64,000 nt of DNA from Burkholderiales bacterium (GTDB lineage: Bacteria > Pseudomonadota > Gammaproteobacteria > Burkholderiales > Burkholderiaceae_C). A program made the position numbers and the translations under genes. This document shows, one piece after another, positions 27,109 through 34,991 of the stretch (its first letter is position 1; every line of letters begins with the position of its first letter). The notes under the pieces were generated by a model. That model made no database searches, was not told where the DNA came from, and saw only the letters and a list, made by a program, of their open reading frames with translations. The stretch covers positions 14,819-78,818 of the forward strand of contig JADJCH010000020.1 in assembly GCA_016703325.1 (NCBI GenBank), given 5' to 3'.

Positions 27109-27487
27109 ACTGAGTCTGGCCGGCGGCATCGTGCGTGTGGTCGAGGATGCCGCCGCACGCGAACACTTCTGCCGCGTCTCGCAGCTGCGCGTGGAGGCCG
27201 GCGCGCTCTCCGGCGTGGACGTGCACGCGCTGCGCTTCGCGCTCGAAGCCTGCGCCCACGACACCGTCCTGCAGGGCGCCGAGATCCTGATCGACGAGCC
27301 GCCCGGCAGCGCCTGGTGCCTGGCCTGCGGCACGACGGTCGAGATCCAGACCCGCGCCGACCCCTGCCCGCTCTGCGGCGGCCACCAGATCCAGCCCACC
27401 GGCGGCACCGAGCTGCGGGTGGTCGACCTGATCGTGCACGACGACGAGCCCACCCAGCCCCAGGCTGCGGCGGGCCAACCCACCTGA
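27101..27487 (+). CDS. hypA: Nickel insertion protein HypA
   Basis: 128 residues. MHELSLAG gives the His2 nickel ligand. The zinc site is two CxxC pairs, WCLACGTTVE and DPCPLCGG. Works with HypB to load nickel into HoxG. ATG 27101 lies within the last codons of hoxV. The C-terminal tail (DEPTQPQAAAGQPT) is slightly long. Confidence 0.95.
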   Translation: MHELSLAGGIVRVVEDAAAREHFCRVSQLRVEAGALSGVDVHALRFALEACAHDTVLQGAEILIDEPPGSAWCLACGTTVEIQTRADPCPLCGGHQIQPTGGTELRVVDLIVHDDEPTQPQAAAGQPT

Positions 27488-27508
27488 TTTCTGCCCAAGG
27501 AGTTCCCC

Positions 27509-28690
27509 ATGTGTGTCGTTTGCGGATGTTCTACCGGCACCCCGGGCGCCCAGCCCTCCACCGGTGCTTCTCATGTTCATGAGCACCGCCATGAGAACGG
27601 CGAGGTGCACAACCACGCCCACCACCACCCGGAGCACGACGCCCGGCATGGCCATGGCCATGACCACACGCACGCGCATCCGCACCACGACCACGCACAT
27701 GACCAACCAGCGCATGTCGAATCGATCCGCCCCGACGGCGCCCCGCAGGTGGACGCCGCCACCGGCGACCTGCACTACGGTGCCGGCAGCGCGCACGTCT
27801 CGGTGCCCGGCATGAGCCAGGCCCGCGCGATCAAGATCGAGATGGACGTGCTCGGCGCCAACAACCGCATCGCCGCGCAGAACCGCGCCCACTTCGCCGC
27901 GCACGACGTGGTGGCCTACAACCTGGTCTCCAGCCCCGGCTCGGGCAAGACCACGCTGCTGTGCGCCACCATCGAGGCGCTCAAGGCCCGCGCACCGCAG
28001 CTGCCGGTGGCGGTGATCGAGGGCGACCAGCAGACCAGCAACGACGCCGACCGCATCCGCGCCACCGGTGCCCCAGCGATCCAGGTCAACACAGGCAAGG
28101 GCTGCCACCTCGACGCGCCGATGGTGGCCGACGCCTTCGGCCGCCTGTCGCTGCACGGCCATGTGCATGCTGCCGAGCAGGCCCATGGCCACGCGCACGC
28201 ACACACCCATGCGGACGGATCGGTCCATGTGCACGAACATTCGCATAGCGCCGACCACAGCCACAGCCATGCGGCGGACCAAGGCCCCGGCGCCCTGCTC
28301 TTCATCGAGAACGTCGGCAACCTGGTCTGCCCCGCGATGTGGGACCTGGGCGAACGCGCCAAGGTGGCCATCCTCTCGGTGACCGAGGGCGAGGACAAGC
28401 CGATCAAGTACCCGGACATGTTCGCCGCCGCGAAGCTGATGCTGCTCAACAAGGTGGACCTGCTGCCGCACCTGGACTTCGACGTGGCGAAGTGCATCGA
28501 CTACGCCCGGCGCGTCAACCCGGGCATCGAGGTGCTGCTGGTCTCGGCCAGGAACGGCCAGGGCATGGACGCCTGGCTGGACTGGCTCCTGCAGGGCGAC
28601 CAGCCGGCACTGTCGCCCGAAGCCGCCGAACTGGCCCGGCTGCGTGCCCGCGTCGCCGAGCTGGAGGCGAAGCTCGCCGCCCAGGGCTGA
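27509..28690 (+). CDS. hypB: Nickel-binding GTPase HypB with two His-rich segments
   Basis: 393 residues. It starts MCVVCGC, the high-affinity nickel motif, then a first His-rich stretch (about 22-68). GTPase motifs: P-loop SPGSGKTT (142-149), VIEGDQQTSNDADR, ENVGNLVCPA and LNKVDLL. A second His-rich stretch (about 216-255, with GHAHAHTHADG and HEHSHSADHSHSH) is inserted inside the G domain, between CHLDAPMVADAFGRL and LLFIENVGN. Such an internal insert is unusual. It lengthens the protein well past the usual 290-350 residues and suggests large nickel storage. The C-terminal end is coiled (ARLRARVAELEAKLAAQG). Confidence 0.95.
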   Translation: MCVVCGCSTGTPGAQPSTGASHVHEHRHENGEVHNHAHHHPEHDARHGHGHDHTHAHPHHDHAHDQPAHVESIRPDGAPQVDAATGDLHYGAGSAHVSVPGMSQARAIKIEMDVLGANNRIAAQNRAHFAAHDVVAYNLVSSPGSGKTTLLCATIEALKARAPQLPVAVIEGDQQTSNDADRIRATGAPAIQVNTGKGCHLDAPMVADAFGRLSLHGHVHAAEQAHGHAHAHTHADGSVHVHEHSHSADHSHSHAADQGPGALLFIENVGNLVCPAMWDLGERAKVAILSVTEGEDKPIKYPDMFAAAKLMLLNKVDLLPHLDFDVAKCIDYARRVNPGIEVLLVSARNGQGMDAWLDWLLQGDQPALSPEAAELARLRARVAELEAKLAAQG

Positions 28691-28708
28691 CGCGCCAGGC
28701 GCTGCGCC

Positions 28709-31147
28709 GTGCCCATTTCCCCTTCCTCCCCCACTGCTCCCGCCTCCCTGGCCGCCCCGTCCGCGGCCGAGGCGCTGCCCACCTGGGCGGCGGCGCTGCG
28801 GCTGCACCTGCATCTGCGCGGTGCCGTGCAGGGCGTGGGCTTTCGGCCGTACTGTGTGCAGCTGGCGGCCGAGCTGGGCCTGAGTGGCTGGGTGCGCAAC
28901 GACGCGGCCGGTCTGCAGTGCGAAATCCAGGGCCCGCCCGCAGCGGTGCAAGCCTTCACCCTGCGGCTGCGCACCGCCCCGCCGCCGCTGGCACGCATCG
29001 ACGCCCTGCAGCAGACGCCCCGGCCGGTGCTGGCCGGTGACCGGGGCTTCAGCATCCTGGCCAGCCAGGCCGGTGCTGCGCTGGACACCGGCCTGCCGGC
29101 CGACGCCGCACCCTGCATCCACTGCCTGGACGAACTCTTCGACCCCGCGGACCGCCGCCACCGCTACGCCTTCATCAACTGCACCCACTGCGGCCCACGT
29201 TTCACCATCACCCAGCGGCTGCCCTACGACCGGCCCAACACCAGCCTGGCGGGTTTCCCGCTCTGCCCCGCCTGCGAACGCGAGTACCGCGACCCCAGCG
29301 ACCGCCGCTTCCACGCCCAGCCGGTGGCCTGCCCGGTCTGCGGCCCGCAGCTGGCGCTGTGGCAGCCGGACGGCACGGCGATCGACACGGTCGATCCGCT
29401 CAGCGAGGCCGCACGCCGGCTGGCCGCCGGGCAGATCCTGGCGGTCAAGGGTGTGGGTGGTTACCACCTGGTCTGCGACGCCACGCATCCTGGGCCCTTG
29501 CAGCGCCTGCGTGCGGCCAAGCAGCGCGAGCGCAAACCCTTTGCGCTGCTGCTGCCCAATGTCGCCAGCGCACGGCAGTGGGCGCAGGTGGACGACGATG
29601 CCGCCCGGCTGCTCAGCAGCCCGGCCGCACCGATCCTGCTGCTGCCCACCCGCGCCGGCGTGGCCGAACGCCACCCGCTGATCGCCCCCGGCCTGAACGA
29701 CTGGGGCCTGATGCTGCCGGCCGCACCGCTGCACTGGCTGCTGATCCACGAGCTGCTGGGCCGGCCCGAGGGCAGCGCCTGGCGCGAGGCCGCCCAGCCG
29801 ACGCTGCTGGTGATGACCAGCGCCAACCCCGGCGGCGAGCCGCTGGTGGTGGACGAAGGCGAGGCGGTCGAACGTCTGGGTGGCCTGTGCGACGCCCTGC
29901 TCGTACACAACCGCCCCATCCTCGGCCGGGTGGACGACAGCGTGCGCCGGCCGATGCGCGCCGCGGATGGCCCGTTCTTCGCCCCCTTCGTGCGCCGCGC
30001 CCGTGGCCATGTGCCCGACCCGATCGAGCTGCCCGGCGTGCCGGCCGACGCGCCACCCGTGCTGGCCACCGGTGCGTGGATGAAGAACACCGTCTGCCTG
30101 ACCCGCGGCAACCAGGCCTTCCTGTCCCCGCACATCGGCGACCTGGGCAGCGCCGCCTGCCGGCATGCGCTGGTGGAGGCGGTACAGCGGCTGCGCGACT
30201 TCCTCGGCGTGCGGCCGCAGTTGGTGGCGCACGACCTGCATCCGGACTTCTTCAGCAGCCAGCACGCCCAGGCGCTGGCGGTGCAGTGGAACGTGCCGAC
30301 GCTGGCGGTGCAGCACCACCACGCCCATGCCGCCGCGGTGCGGGCCGAACAGGGCATCGAACGCCCCAGCCTGGCCCTGCTGCTGGACGGCGTGGGCCTG
30401 GGCGACGATGGCACCCCCTGGGGCGGTGAGCTGCTGCGGGTGGACCGGATGGGTTTCCAGCGCCTCGGCCACCTGCCGACACTGGCGCTGCCCGGCGGGG
30501 ACCGGGCCGCAGCCGAGCCCTGGCGCCTCGGCGCCGCGCTGCTGCACGCCCTGGGCCGCGGCGAGCAGATCGCCACCCGCTTTGCCGGCCAGGCCGGCGC
30601 CGGCCAGATCGCCCGGCTGCTGGCGCGGGGCCTGAACTGCCCGCCCACGCCGAGCGCCGGCCGCCTCTTCGACGCCGCCGCCGCCCTGCTCGGCCTGTGC
30701 CCGGTGCACCGCCACGAAGGCGAAGCCGCGATGCGGCTGGAGGCCGTCGCCGGCGACCTGGCGGCCGAACCCTGGCCCGACGCCTGGCAGATCGACCCCG
30801 ACGGCCGCCTGACCTGGCCGGGCCTGTGGGCCCGGTTGGCCAACGCCGGTCCGATGACCGACGCCGCCCAGGTCGCCGCCGCCTTCCACGCCACGCTGGT
30901 CGCCGCGCTCACCGACTGGGTGGACCACCATGCCCGCGCCACCGGCCTGGCCCAGGTCGCGCTGGGTGGCGGCTGCTTCATCAACCGCCGCCTGCGCAAC
31001 GGCCTGGTCACTGCACTCACCCACCGCGGCCTGTTCCCGCTGGAAGCCCGGCAGGCACCACCGGGTGACGGCGGCATCGCCCTGGGCCAGGCCGCCATCG
31101 CGCTGGACGCGCTGCGCGCCGAACGGCCGCCGCCTGCGGCCCTGTGA
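28709..31147 (+). CDS. hypF: Carbamoyltransferase HypF
   Basis: 812 residues, full length. Acylphosphatase domain (LHLRGAVQGVGFRPYCVQLA, about 30-120), two zinc-finger pairs (CIHCLDELFDP with CTHCGPRF; CPACEREY with CPVCGPQ), YrdC-like domain (LAVKGVGGYHLVCDA, KRxxRKPFALLL-like stretch), and Kae1-like domain with VQHHHAHAAAV, LDGVGLGDDGTPWGGE and ALGGGCFINRRL. It uses carbamoyl phosphate and ATP to make the thiocarbamate on HypE, source of the CN ligands. Begins with GTG 28709; no better start is seen. One copy only in the window. Confidence 0.96.
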   Translation: MPISPSSPTAPASLAAPSAAEALPTWAAALRLHLHLRGAVQGVGFRPYCVQLAAELGLSGWVRNDAAGLQCEIQGPPAAVQAFTLRLRTAPPPLARIDALQQTPRPVLAGDRGFSILASQAGAALDTGLPADAAPCIHCLDELFDPADRRHRYAFINCTHCGPRFTITQRLPYDRPNTSLAGFPLCPACEREYRDPSDRRFHAQPVACPVCGPQLALWQPDGTAIDTVDPLSEAARRLAAGQILAVKGVGGYHLVCDATHPGPLQRLRAAKQRERKPFALLLPNVASARQWAQVDDDAARLLSSPAAPILLLPTRAGVAERHPLIAPGLNDWGLMLPAAPLHWLLIHELLGRPEGSAWREAAQPTLLVMTSANPGGEPLVVDEGEAVERLGGLCDALLVHNRPILGRVDDSVRRPMRAADGPFFAPFVRRARGHVPDPIELPGVPADAPPVLATGAWMKNTVCLTRGNQAFLSPHIGDLGSAACRHALVEAVQRLRDFLGVRPQLVAHDLHPDFFSSQHAQALAVQWNVPTLAVQHHHAHAAAVRAEQGIERPSLALLLDGVGLGDDGTPWGGELLRVDRMGFQRLGHLPTLALPGGDRAAAEPWRLGAALLHALGRGEQIATRFAGQAGAGQIARLLARGLNCPPTPSAGRLFDAAAALLGLCPVHRHEGEAAMRLEAVAGDLAAEPWPDAWQIDPDGRLTWPGLWARLANAGPMTDAAQVAAAFHATLVAALTDWVDHHARATGLAQVALGGGCFINRRLRNGLVTALTHRGLFPLEARQAPPGDGGIALGQAAIALDALRAERPPPAAL

Positions 31148-31189
31148 CCCCTCGAATCTCCCAGTTCTCCTTCTTTGGATCCACCCACC

Positions 31190-31438
31190 ATGTGCCTGGC
31201 CCTCCCTGCCTGTGTCATCGAACGACTCGATGGTGAAGAGCTGCTGATCGACCTCGGTGGCGTGCGCAAGCGCGTCAGCGGCGCCCTGACCCCGGAGGCC
31301 CAGGTCGGTGACTACGTCATCGTCCACGTCGGCCACGCCATCGGCGTGATCGACCCCGAGGAGGCCGCGCAGACGCTGGCGCTGTTCGCCGAACTCTCCG
31401 CCGCCGAACAAGCCGCCGCCATGGAGCCCTCGCAGTGA
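31190..31438 (+). CDS. hypC: Hydrogenase maturation chaperone HypC
   Basis: 82 residues. MCLALPACVIE has the essential Cys2, and GGVRKRVSGAL and GDYVIVHVGHAIGVIDPEEA complete the family pattern. With HypD it assembles the Fe(CN)2CO unit and delivers it to the large subunit. The stop overlaps the hypD start (ATG 31435). Confidence 0.95.
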   Translation: MCLALPACVIERLDGEELLIDLGGVRKRVSGALTPEAQVGDYVIVHVGHAIGVIDPEEAAQTLALFAELSAAEQAAAMEPSQ

Positions 31439-32661
31439 AGTACGTCACCGAATTCCGCGACGGCGACCTCGCCCGCCGCATCGCCGAGAGCCTGGCCGCC
31501 GAAGCCCGGCCCGACCGCCAGTACAGCTTCATGGAGTTCTGCGGCGGCCACACCCACGCCATCTCCCGCTACGGCGTCACCGAACTGCTGCCGCCCAACG
31601 TGCGCATGATCCACGGCCCCGGCTGCCCGGTCTGCGTGCTGCCGATCGGCCGGGTGGACCTGGCCATCCGGCTCGCGATGGGGAACGCCGGGCCGCTCCC
31701 AAGTTCCCCATCCCCCTCGGGGGGCGGGACGCCGCAGGCGGACCTGGGGGCCCACATCCCGCGGGGAGTGATCCTCTGCACCTACGGCGACGTGATGCGG
31801 GTGCCCGCGTCAGAAAGCCTGTCGCTGATGAAGGCCAAGGCCCGCGGCGCGGACATCCGCATGGTCTATTCCGCCGCGGACGCGCTGGGGCTGGCGCGCA
31901 AGTTTCCGGACCGCGAGGTGGTCTTTCTGGCCATCGGCTTCGAGACCACCACCCCGCCCACCGCGCTGGTGATCCGACAGGCCGCCAAGGAGAACATCGC
32001 CAACTTCAGCGTGCTCTGCTGCCACGTGCTGACGCCCAGTGCGATCACCCACATCCTGGAGAGCCCCGAGGTGCGCCAGTACGGCACGGTGCCGATCGAC
32101 GGCTTCATCGGCCCGGCGCATGTGAGCATCATCATCGGCTCGGACCCCTACGTGCACTTCGCCGAGGAGTACCGCAAGCCGGTGGTGATCGCCGGCTTCG
32201 AGCCGCTGGACGTGATGCAGGCCATCCGCATGCTGGTGCGCCAGGTCAACGAGGGCCGCGCCGAGGTGGAGAACGAATTCACCCGCGCGGTGACCCCCGA
32301 AGGCAACCTGGCCGCGCAGTCCGTCGTCCGCGAGGTCTTCGAGCTGCGCAGCAGCTTCGAATGGCGCGGCCTGGGCGAGGTGCCCTACAGCGCGCTGAAG
32401 ATCCGCCCCGCCTTCGCCGCCTGGGACGCCGAGCGCAAGTTCGAGCTGACCTACGCCCCCGTGCCCGACCACAAGCAGTGCGAGTGCGGCGCCATCCTGC
32501 GCGGCGTCAAGCGCCCCACCGACTGCAAGCTCTTCGGCACCGTCTGCACTCCCGAGAACCCGATGGGCTCCTGCATGGTCTCCAGCGAAGGCGCCTGCGC
32601 CGCGCACTACAGCTATGGGCGGTTCCGGGATATTCCGCTGCACCCCGTGAACGAGGCATAA
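31435..32661 (+). CDS. hypD: Fe-S scaffold HypD, with in-frame repeat insert
   Basis: 408 residues. HypD binds a [4Fe-4S] cluster and, with HypC, collects CN and CO on iron. Family motifs: FCGGHTHAI, GPGCPVCVLPIGR, GFETTTPPTALVI, and the C-terminal cysteine set CECGAILRG, DCKLFGTVC, GSCMVSSEGACAAH. Between LAIRLAM and RGVILCTYGDVMRVP there is an extra stretch of about 27 residues (83-109, with LPSSPSPSGGGTPQ) that other HypD proteins lack; it is encoded by a palindromic repeat (31677-31761). The family usually has 365-385 residues. The insert sits on a loop after the CVLP motif, so activity may survive. Confidence 0.95.
   Translation: MKYVTEFRDGDLARRIAESLAAEARPDRQYSFMEFCGGHTHAISRYGVTELLPPNVRMIHGPGCPVCVLPIGRVDLAIRLAMGNAGPLPSSPSPSGGGTPQADLGAHIPRGVILCTYGDVMRVPASESLSLMKAKARGADIRMVYSAADALGLARKFPDREVVFLAIGFETTTPPTALVIRQAAKENIANFSVLCCHVLTPSAITHILESPEVRQYGTVPIDGFIGPAHVSIIIGSDPYVHFAEEYRKPVVIAGFEPLDVMQAIRMLVRQVNEGRAEVENEFTRAVTPEGNLAAQSVVREVFELRSSFEWRGLGEVPYSALKIRPAFAAWDAERKFELTYAPVPDHKQCECGAILRGVKRPTDCKLFGTVCTPENPMGSCMVSSEGACAAHYSYGRFRDIPLHPVNEA
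31677..31761. repeat. Palindromic repeat inserted in frame in hypD
   Basis: GATGGGGAA (31677-31685) and TTCCCCATC (31704-31712) form a hairpin around CGCCGGGCCGCTCCCAAG. This 18-base loop occurs again exactly at 43647-43664, between vapB and vapC. CCCCCTCGGGGGGCGGG follows. It adds codons without breaking hypD. The right boundary is approximate, set by where HypD homology resumes. Confidence 0.65.
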
Positions 32662-32680
32662 GACCTGATTTGGCATCGCC

Positions 32681-32695
32681 TGCGATATCATCGCA
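32681..32695. promoter_or_regulatory. Dyad upstream of PIN toxin, likely TA operator
   Basis: TGCGAT ATC ATCGCA, a perfect 6-bp inverted repeat with 3-bp spacer, ends three bases before the PIN gene ATG. RHH antitoxins usually repress their own operon by binding such dyads. It would give this TA pair local control within the hyp operon. Confidence 0.55.
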
Positions 32696-32697
32696 TC

Positions 32698-33123
32698 ATG
32701 GCTCGGGTCGTGCTGAATACCGATGTGGTCGTGGCCGCGTTGCGCAGCCCGGCAGGCGCGTCTGCGGAAATCCTGCGGCGTGTGCACCGTGGCGAGTTGC
32801 TGATGCTGGCCAGCGTGCCGCTGTTCACCGAGTACGAAGCCGTGCTGACCCGTCCGGAGCAGTTGCATGCCACCCAGCAAAGTGCAGCAGCCATGCAGTG
32901 CCTGCTGGACGAACTGGCCGAGTTGATCGTGCACGTCACCGGCTGGTATCAGTGGCGCCCTCAATTGAGGGACCCGGGTGATGAAATGGTGCTCGAAGCC
33001 GCCGTCAACGGCCGGGCCGATGCCTTGATTTCGTTCAACCGGCGCGACTTCGGCGACGCGCCGGCACGTTTTGGTGTTGTTCTGGCCACGCCGGGCCAGT
33101 TCCTGAGGAGCCTGGGCCCATGA
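32698..33123 (+). CDS. PIN-domain toxin (COG1569-like) in hyp operon
   Basis: 141 residues. PIN fold signs: VVLNTDVVVAAL at the start, FTEYEAVLTRPEQL (conserved Glu), RDPGDEMVLEAAVNGRADAL and SFNRRDFG. Normally the first motif is V-x-D-T-N-V; here the order is N7-T8-D9, so the usual first metal-binding Asp is Asn and Asp9 stands two residues later. Activity as an RNase is therefore uncertain. It lies between hypD and hypE on the same strand, toxin first. Its stop overlaps the antitoxin start (ATGA). Confidence 0.85.
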   Translation: MARVVLNTDVVVAALRSPAGASAEILRRVHRGELLMLASVPLFTEYEAVLTRPEQLHATQQSAAAMQCLLDELAELIVHVTGWYQWRPQLRDPGDEMVLEAAVNGRADALISFNRRDFGDAPARFGVVLATPGQFLRSLGP

Positions 33124-33497
33124 CCACCCTGACGACCTACCCCCTTCGCCTGCCCAAGTCCATCAAGGCTGCGGCAGAGAAACTCAGCAAGGCCGACGGC
33201 ACCAGCCTGAACCAGTTCGTGGCCACGGCGGTGGCGGAAAAGATCGCAGTGATGGAGACCGCGGCCTTCTTCGAAGCACGCGCTGGCCGCGCCCGGGCAC
33301 GCGCCACGCGCGGAGAGCCGAGCGCGCTGATGGCCATCCTGTCGCGTACCGACGGTGAACCGCCGCGCGAGGGCGACGAGTTGCCCGAGGGTCACCAGTC
33401 GCTGGCTGCCCCAGCGGTCAAACCCGCTGCGGCGCGTCGGCGCAGGTCCACCCCGCCCACGATCCCGCCCGCGACAGCACCGACAAACAAGCCATGA
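33120..33497 (+). CDS. Ribbon-helix-helix antitoxin in hyp operon
   Basis: 125 residues. YPLRLPKSIKAAAEKLSKAD then TSLNQFVATAVAEKIAVME is a HicB/Arc-like ribbon-helix-helix DNA-binding domain. The C-terminal half (about 60-125) is disordered, Pro/Arg rich, and would bind the PIN toxin. Its ATG overlaps the toxin stop, and its stop overlaps the hypE start (ATGA at 33494). The TA pair is thus coupled to hydrogenase maturation translation. Confidence 0.82.
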   Translation: MTTLTTYPLRLPKSIKAAAEKLSKADGTSLNQFVATAVAEKIAVMETAAFFEARAGRARARATRGEPSALMAILSRTDGEPPREGDELPEGHQSLAAPAVKPAAARRRRSTPPTIPPATAPTNKP

Positions 33498-34555
33498 CCA
33501 CCCCCAAGAAAGACTACATCCGCCCCCTCGACCTCAGGCACGGCCGGGTCGACATGAACCACGGCGCCGGAGGCCGGGCCAGCCTGCAGCTCATCGAGGA
33601 GGTGTTCGCCCGCGCCTTCGACAACGAGTTCCTGCGCCAGGGCAACGACGGCGCGGCGCTGCCGGCGCTGCCTGCGGGGCACCGGCCGGTGATGGCCTGC
33701 GATGGCCATGTGATCTCGCCGCTGTTCTTCCCCGGCGGCGACATCGGCTGCCTCGCGGTGCACGGCACGGTCAACGACGTGGCGATGCTGGGTGCGACGC
33801 CGCTGTACCTGGCGGCCAGTTTCATCATCGAGGAAGGTTTTCCGCTCGCCGACCTCAAGCGCATCGTCGACTCGATGGCCGCCGCCGCACGCGAGGCCGG
33901 CGTGCCGGTGGTGACCGGCGACACCAAGGTGGTCGAGCAGGGCAAGGGCGACGGGGTGTTCATCAGCACCACCGGCGTCGGCGCGCTGCCCGAGGGCCGG
34001 CAGATCGGCGGTGCGCGCGCCCGGGTGGGCGACGTGATCCTGGTGTCCGGCACGATCGGCGACCACGGCGTGGCGGTGCTGTCGCAGCGCGAGTCGCTGG
34101 AGTTCGAGACCGCCATCGTCTCCGACACCGCCGCGCTCAACGGCCTGGTCGCCGCGATGCTGGCCGCCGTTCCGGAAGGCGCTGTGCGCACCCTGCGCGA
34201 CCCCACCCGCGGCGGCCTGGCCACCACGCTCAACGAGATCGTCCGCCAGTCCCGCGTGGGCATGATGCTGCAGGAGGCGGCCATCCCCATCGCCCCGCAG
34301 GTGGCCGCCGCCTGCGAGCTGCTGGGGCTGGATCCGCTCTACATCGCCAACGAGGGCAAGCTGATCGCCATCGTCGCGCCCGAAGCGGCCGACGCCCTGC
34401 TGGCCGCGATGCGCGCCCACCCGCTGGGCGCCCAGGCTGCGCGCATCGGCGTGGTGACCGAGGACCCGCACCACTTCGTGCAGATGACCACCGCCTTCGG
34501 CGGCCAGCGCGTGGTGGACTGGCTCAGCGGGGAGCCGCTGCCGCGGATCTGTTGA
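33494..34555 (+). CDS. hypE: Carbamoyl dehydratase HypE
   Basis: 353 residues, intact. Begins with DMNHGAGGRASLQLIEEVFA and contains GNDGAALPALPAG, DGHVISPLFFPGGDIG, GTVNDVAMLGATPLYL, RDPTRGGLATTLNEI and the C-terminal PRIC, whose Cys takes the carbamoyl group from HypF and turns it into thiocyanate. Two fragments of another hypE occur downstream at about 36.7 and 43.2 kb. Translation start overlaps the antitoxin gene. Confidence 0.96.
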   Translation: MTTPKKDYIRPLDLRHGRVDMNHGAGGRASLQLIEEVFARAFDNEFLRQGNDGAALPALPAGHRPVMACDGHVISPLFFPGGDIGCLAVHGTVNDVAMLGATPLYLAASFIIEEGFPLADLKRIVDSMAAAAREAGVPVVTGDTKVVEQGKGDGVFISTTGVGALPEGRQIGGARARVGDVILVSGTIGDHGVAVLSQRESLEFETAIVSDTAALNGLVAAMLAAVPEGAVRTLRDPTRGGLATTLNEIVRQSRVGMMLQEAAIPIAPQVAAACELLGLDPLYIANEGKLIAIVAPEAADALLAAMRAHPLGAQAARIGVVTEDPHHFVQMTTAFGGQRVVDWLSGEPLPRIC

Positions 34556-34566
34556 AGGCGTCCCAA

Positions 34567-34589
34567 GACCTGCCGCTTCGCGTCAGGTC
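34567..34589. terminator. Weak hairpin after hypE
   Basis: GACCTG (34567-34572) and CAGGTC (34584-34589) can pair around CCGCTTCGCGT. No T-run follows. It may be a weak terminator or a short copy of the GC-rich repeats (TCCCAAG lies just before it). Confidence 0.3.
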
Positions 34590-34648
34590 CCCATTGGCTC
34601 CGTCCTCTGCGTGCCCTTCGCCGACTTCTGCTTTCTGCACACTCCATT

Positions 34649-34669
34649 TGTACGGTAAAGTAACGTACA
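34649..34669. promoter_or_regulatory. Operator dyad of TacAT pair
   Basis: TGTACG (34649-34654) and CGTACA (34664-34669) are perfect inverted copies nine bases apart, 28 bases before the antitoxin ATG. This spacing and TGTAC core fit autoregulation by DUF1778 antitoxins. The stretch is AT-rich (GTAAAGTAA) and may overlap the -10 region. Confidence 0.6.
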
Positions 34670-34697
34670 GTTTGGAGTCCCGTCGCGGAGAACCCCC

Positions 34698-34991
34698 ATG
34701 CCCAGCAGCGAATCCACCCGCACCGCCCGCGTCGAAGCGCGCATCGCGCCGGAAGCGCTGGCCGTGGTACGCCGCGCCGCCGAGTTGCAGGGGCGCAGCA
34801 TCAGTGACTTCCTGGTTGCCGCAGCCCTGAAGGACGCCCAGCGCACCATCGAGGATGCCCAGATCATCCGCCTGTCGGTGGAAGACCAGCAGCGCTTTGC
34901 CGATCTGCTGCTCCATCCGCCGCCGGTCGCACCGGCCATGGAGCGCGCGCTCCAGGCCCGGCAGGAGCTGCTGGGCGACACGGCGAAGTGA
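34698..34991 (+). CDS. DUF1778 (TacA-type) antitoxin
   Basis: 97 residues. RVEARIAPEALAVVRRAAEL then GRSISDFLVAAALKDAQRTI is the DUF1778 ribbon-helix-helix domain. IIRLSVEDQQRFADLLLHPP is the typical neutralising tail that wraps the GNAT toxin. The next gene begins at GTG 34988 inside its stop. A dyad lies upstream. Confidence 0.9.
   Translation: MPSSESTRTARVEARIAPEALAVVRRAAELQGRSISDFLVAAALKDAQRTIEDAQIIRLSVEDQQRFADLLLHPPPVAPAMERALQARQELLGDTAK

Noticed and set aside
26624..31411. A 1,595-codon minus-strand open frame opposite hypA-hypF
   Set aside because: It lies antisense to hoxV, hypA, hypB, hypF and hypC, all with clear family motifs, and its sequence is low-complexity Gly/Ala/Arg from GC-rich codon shadows.
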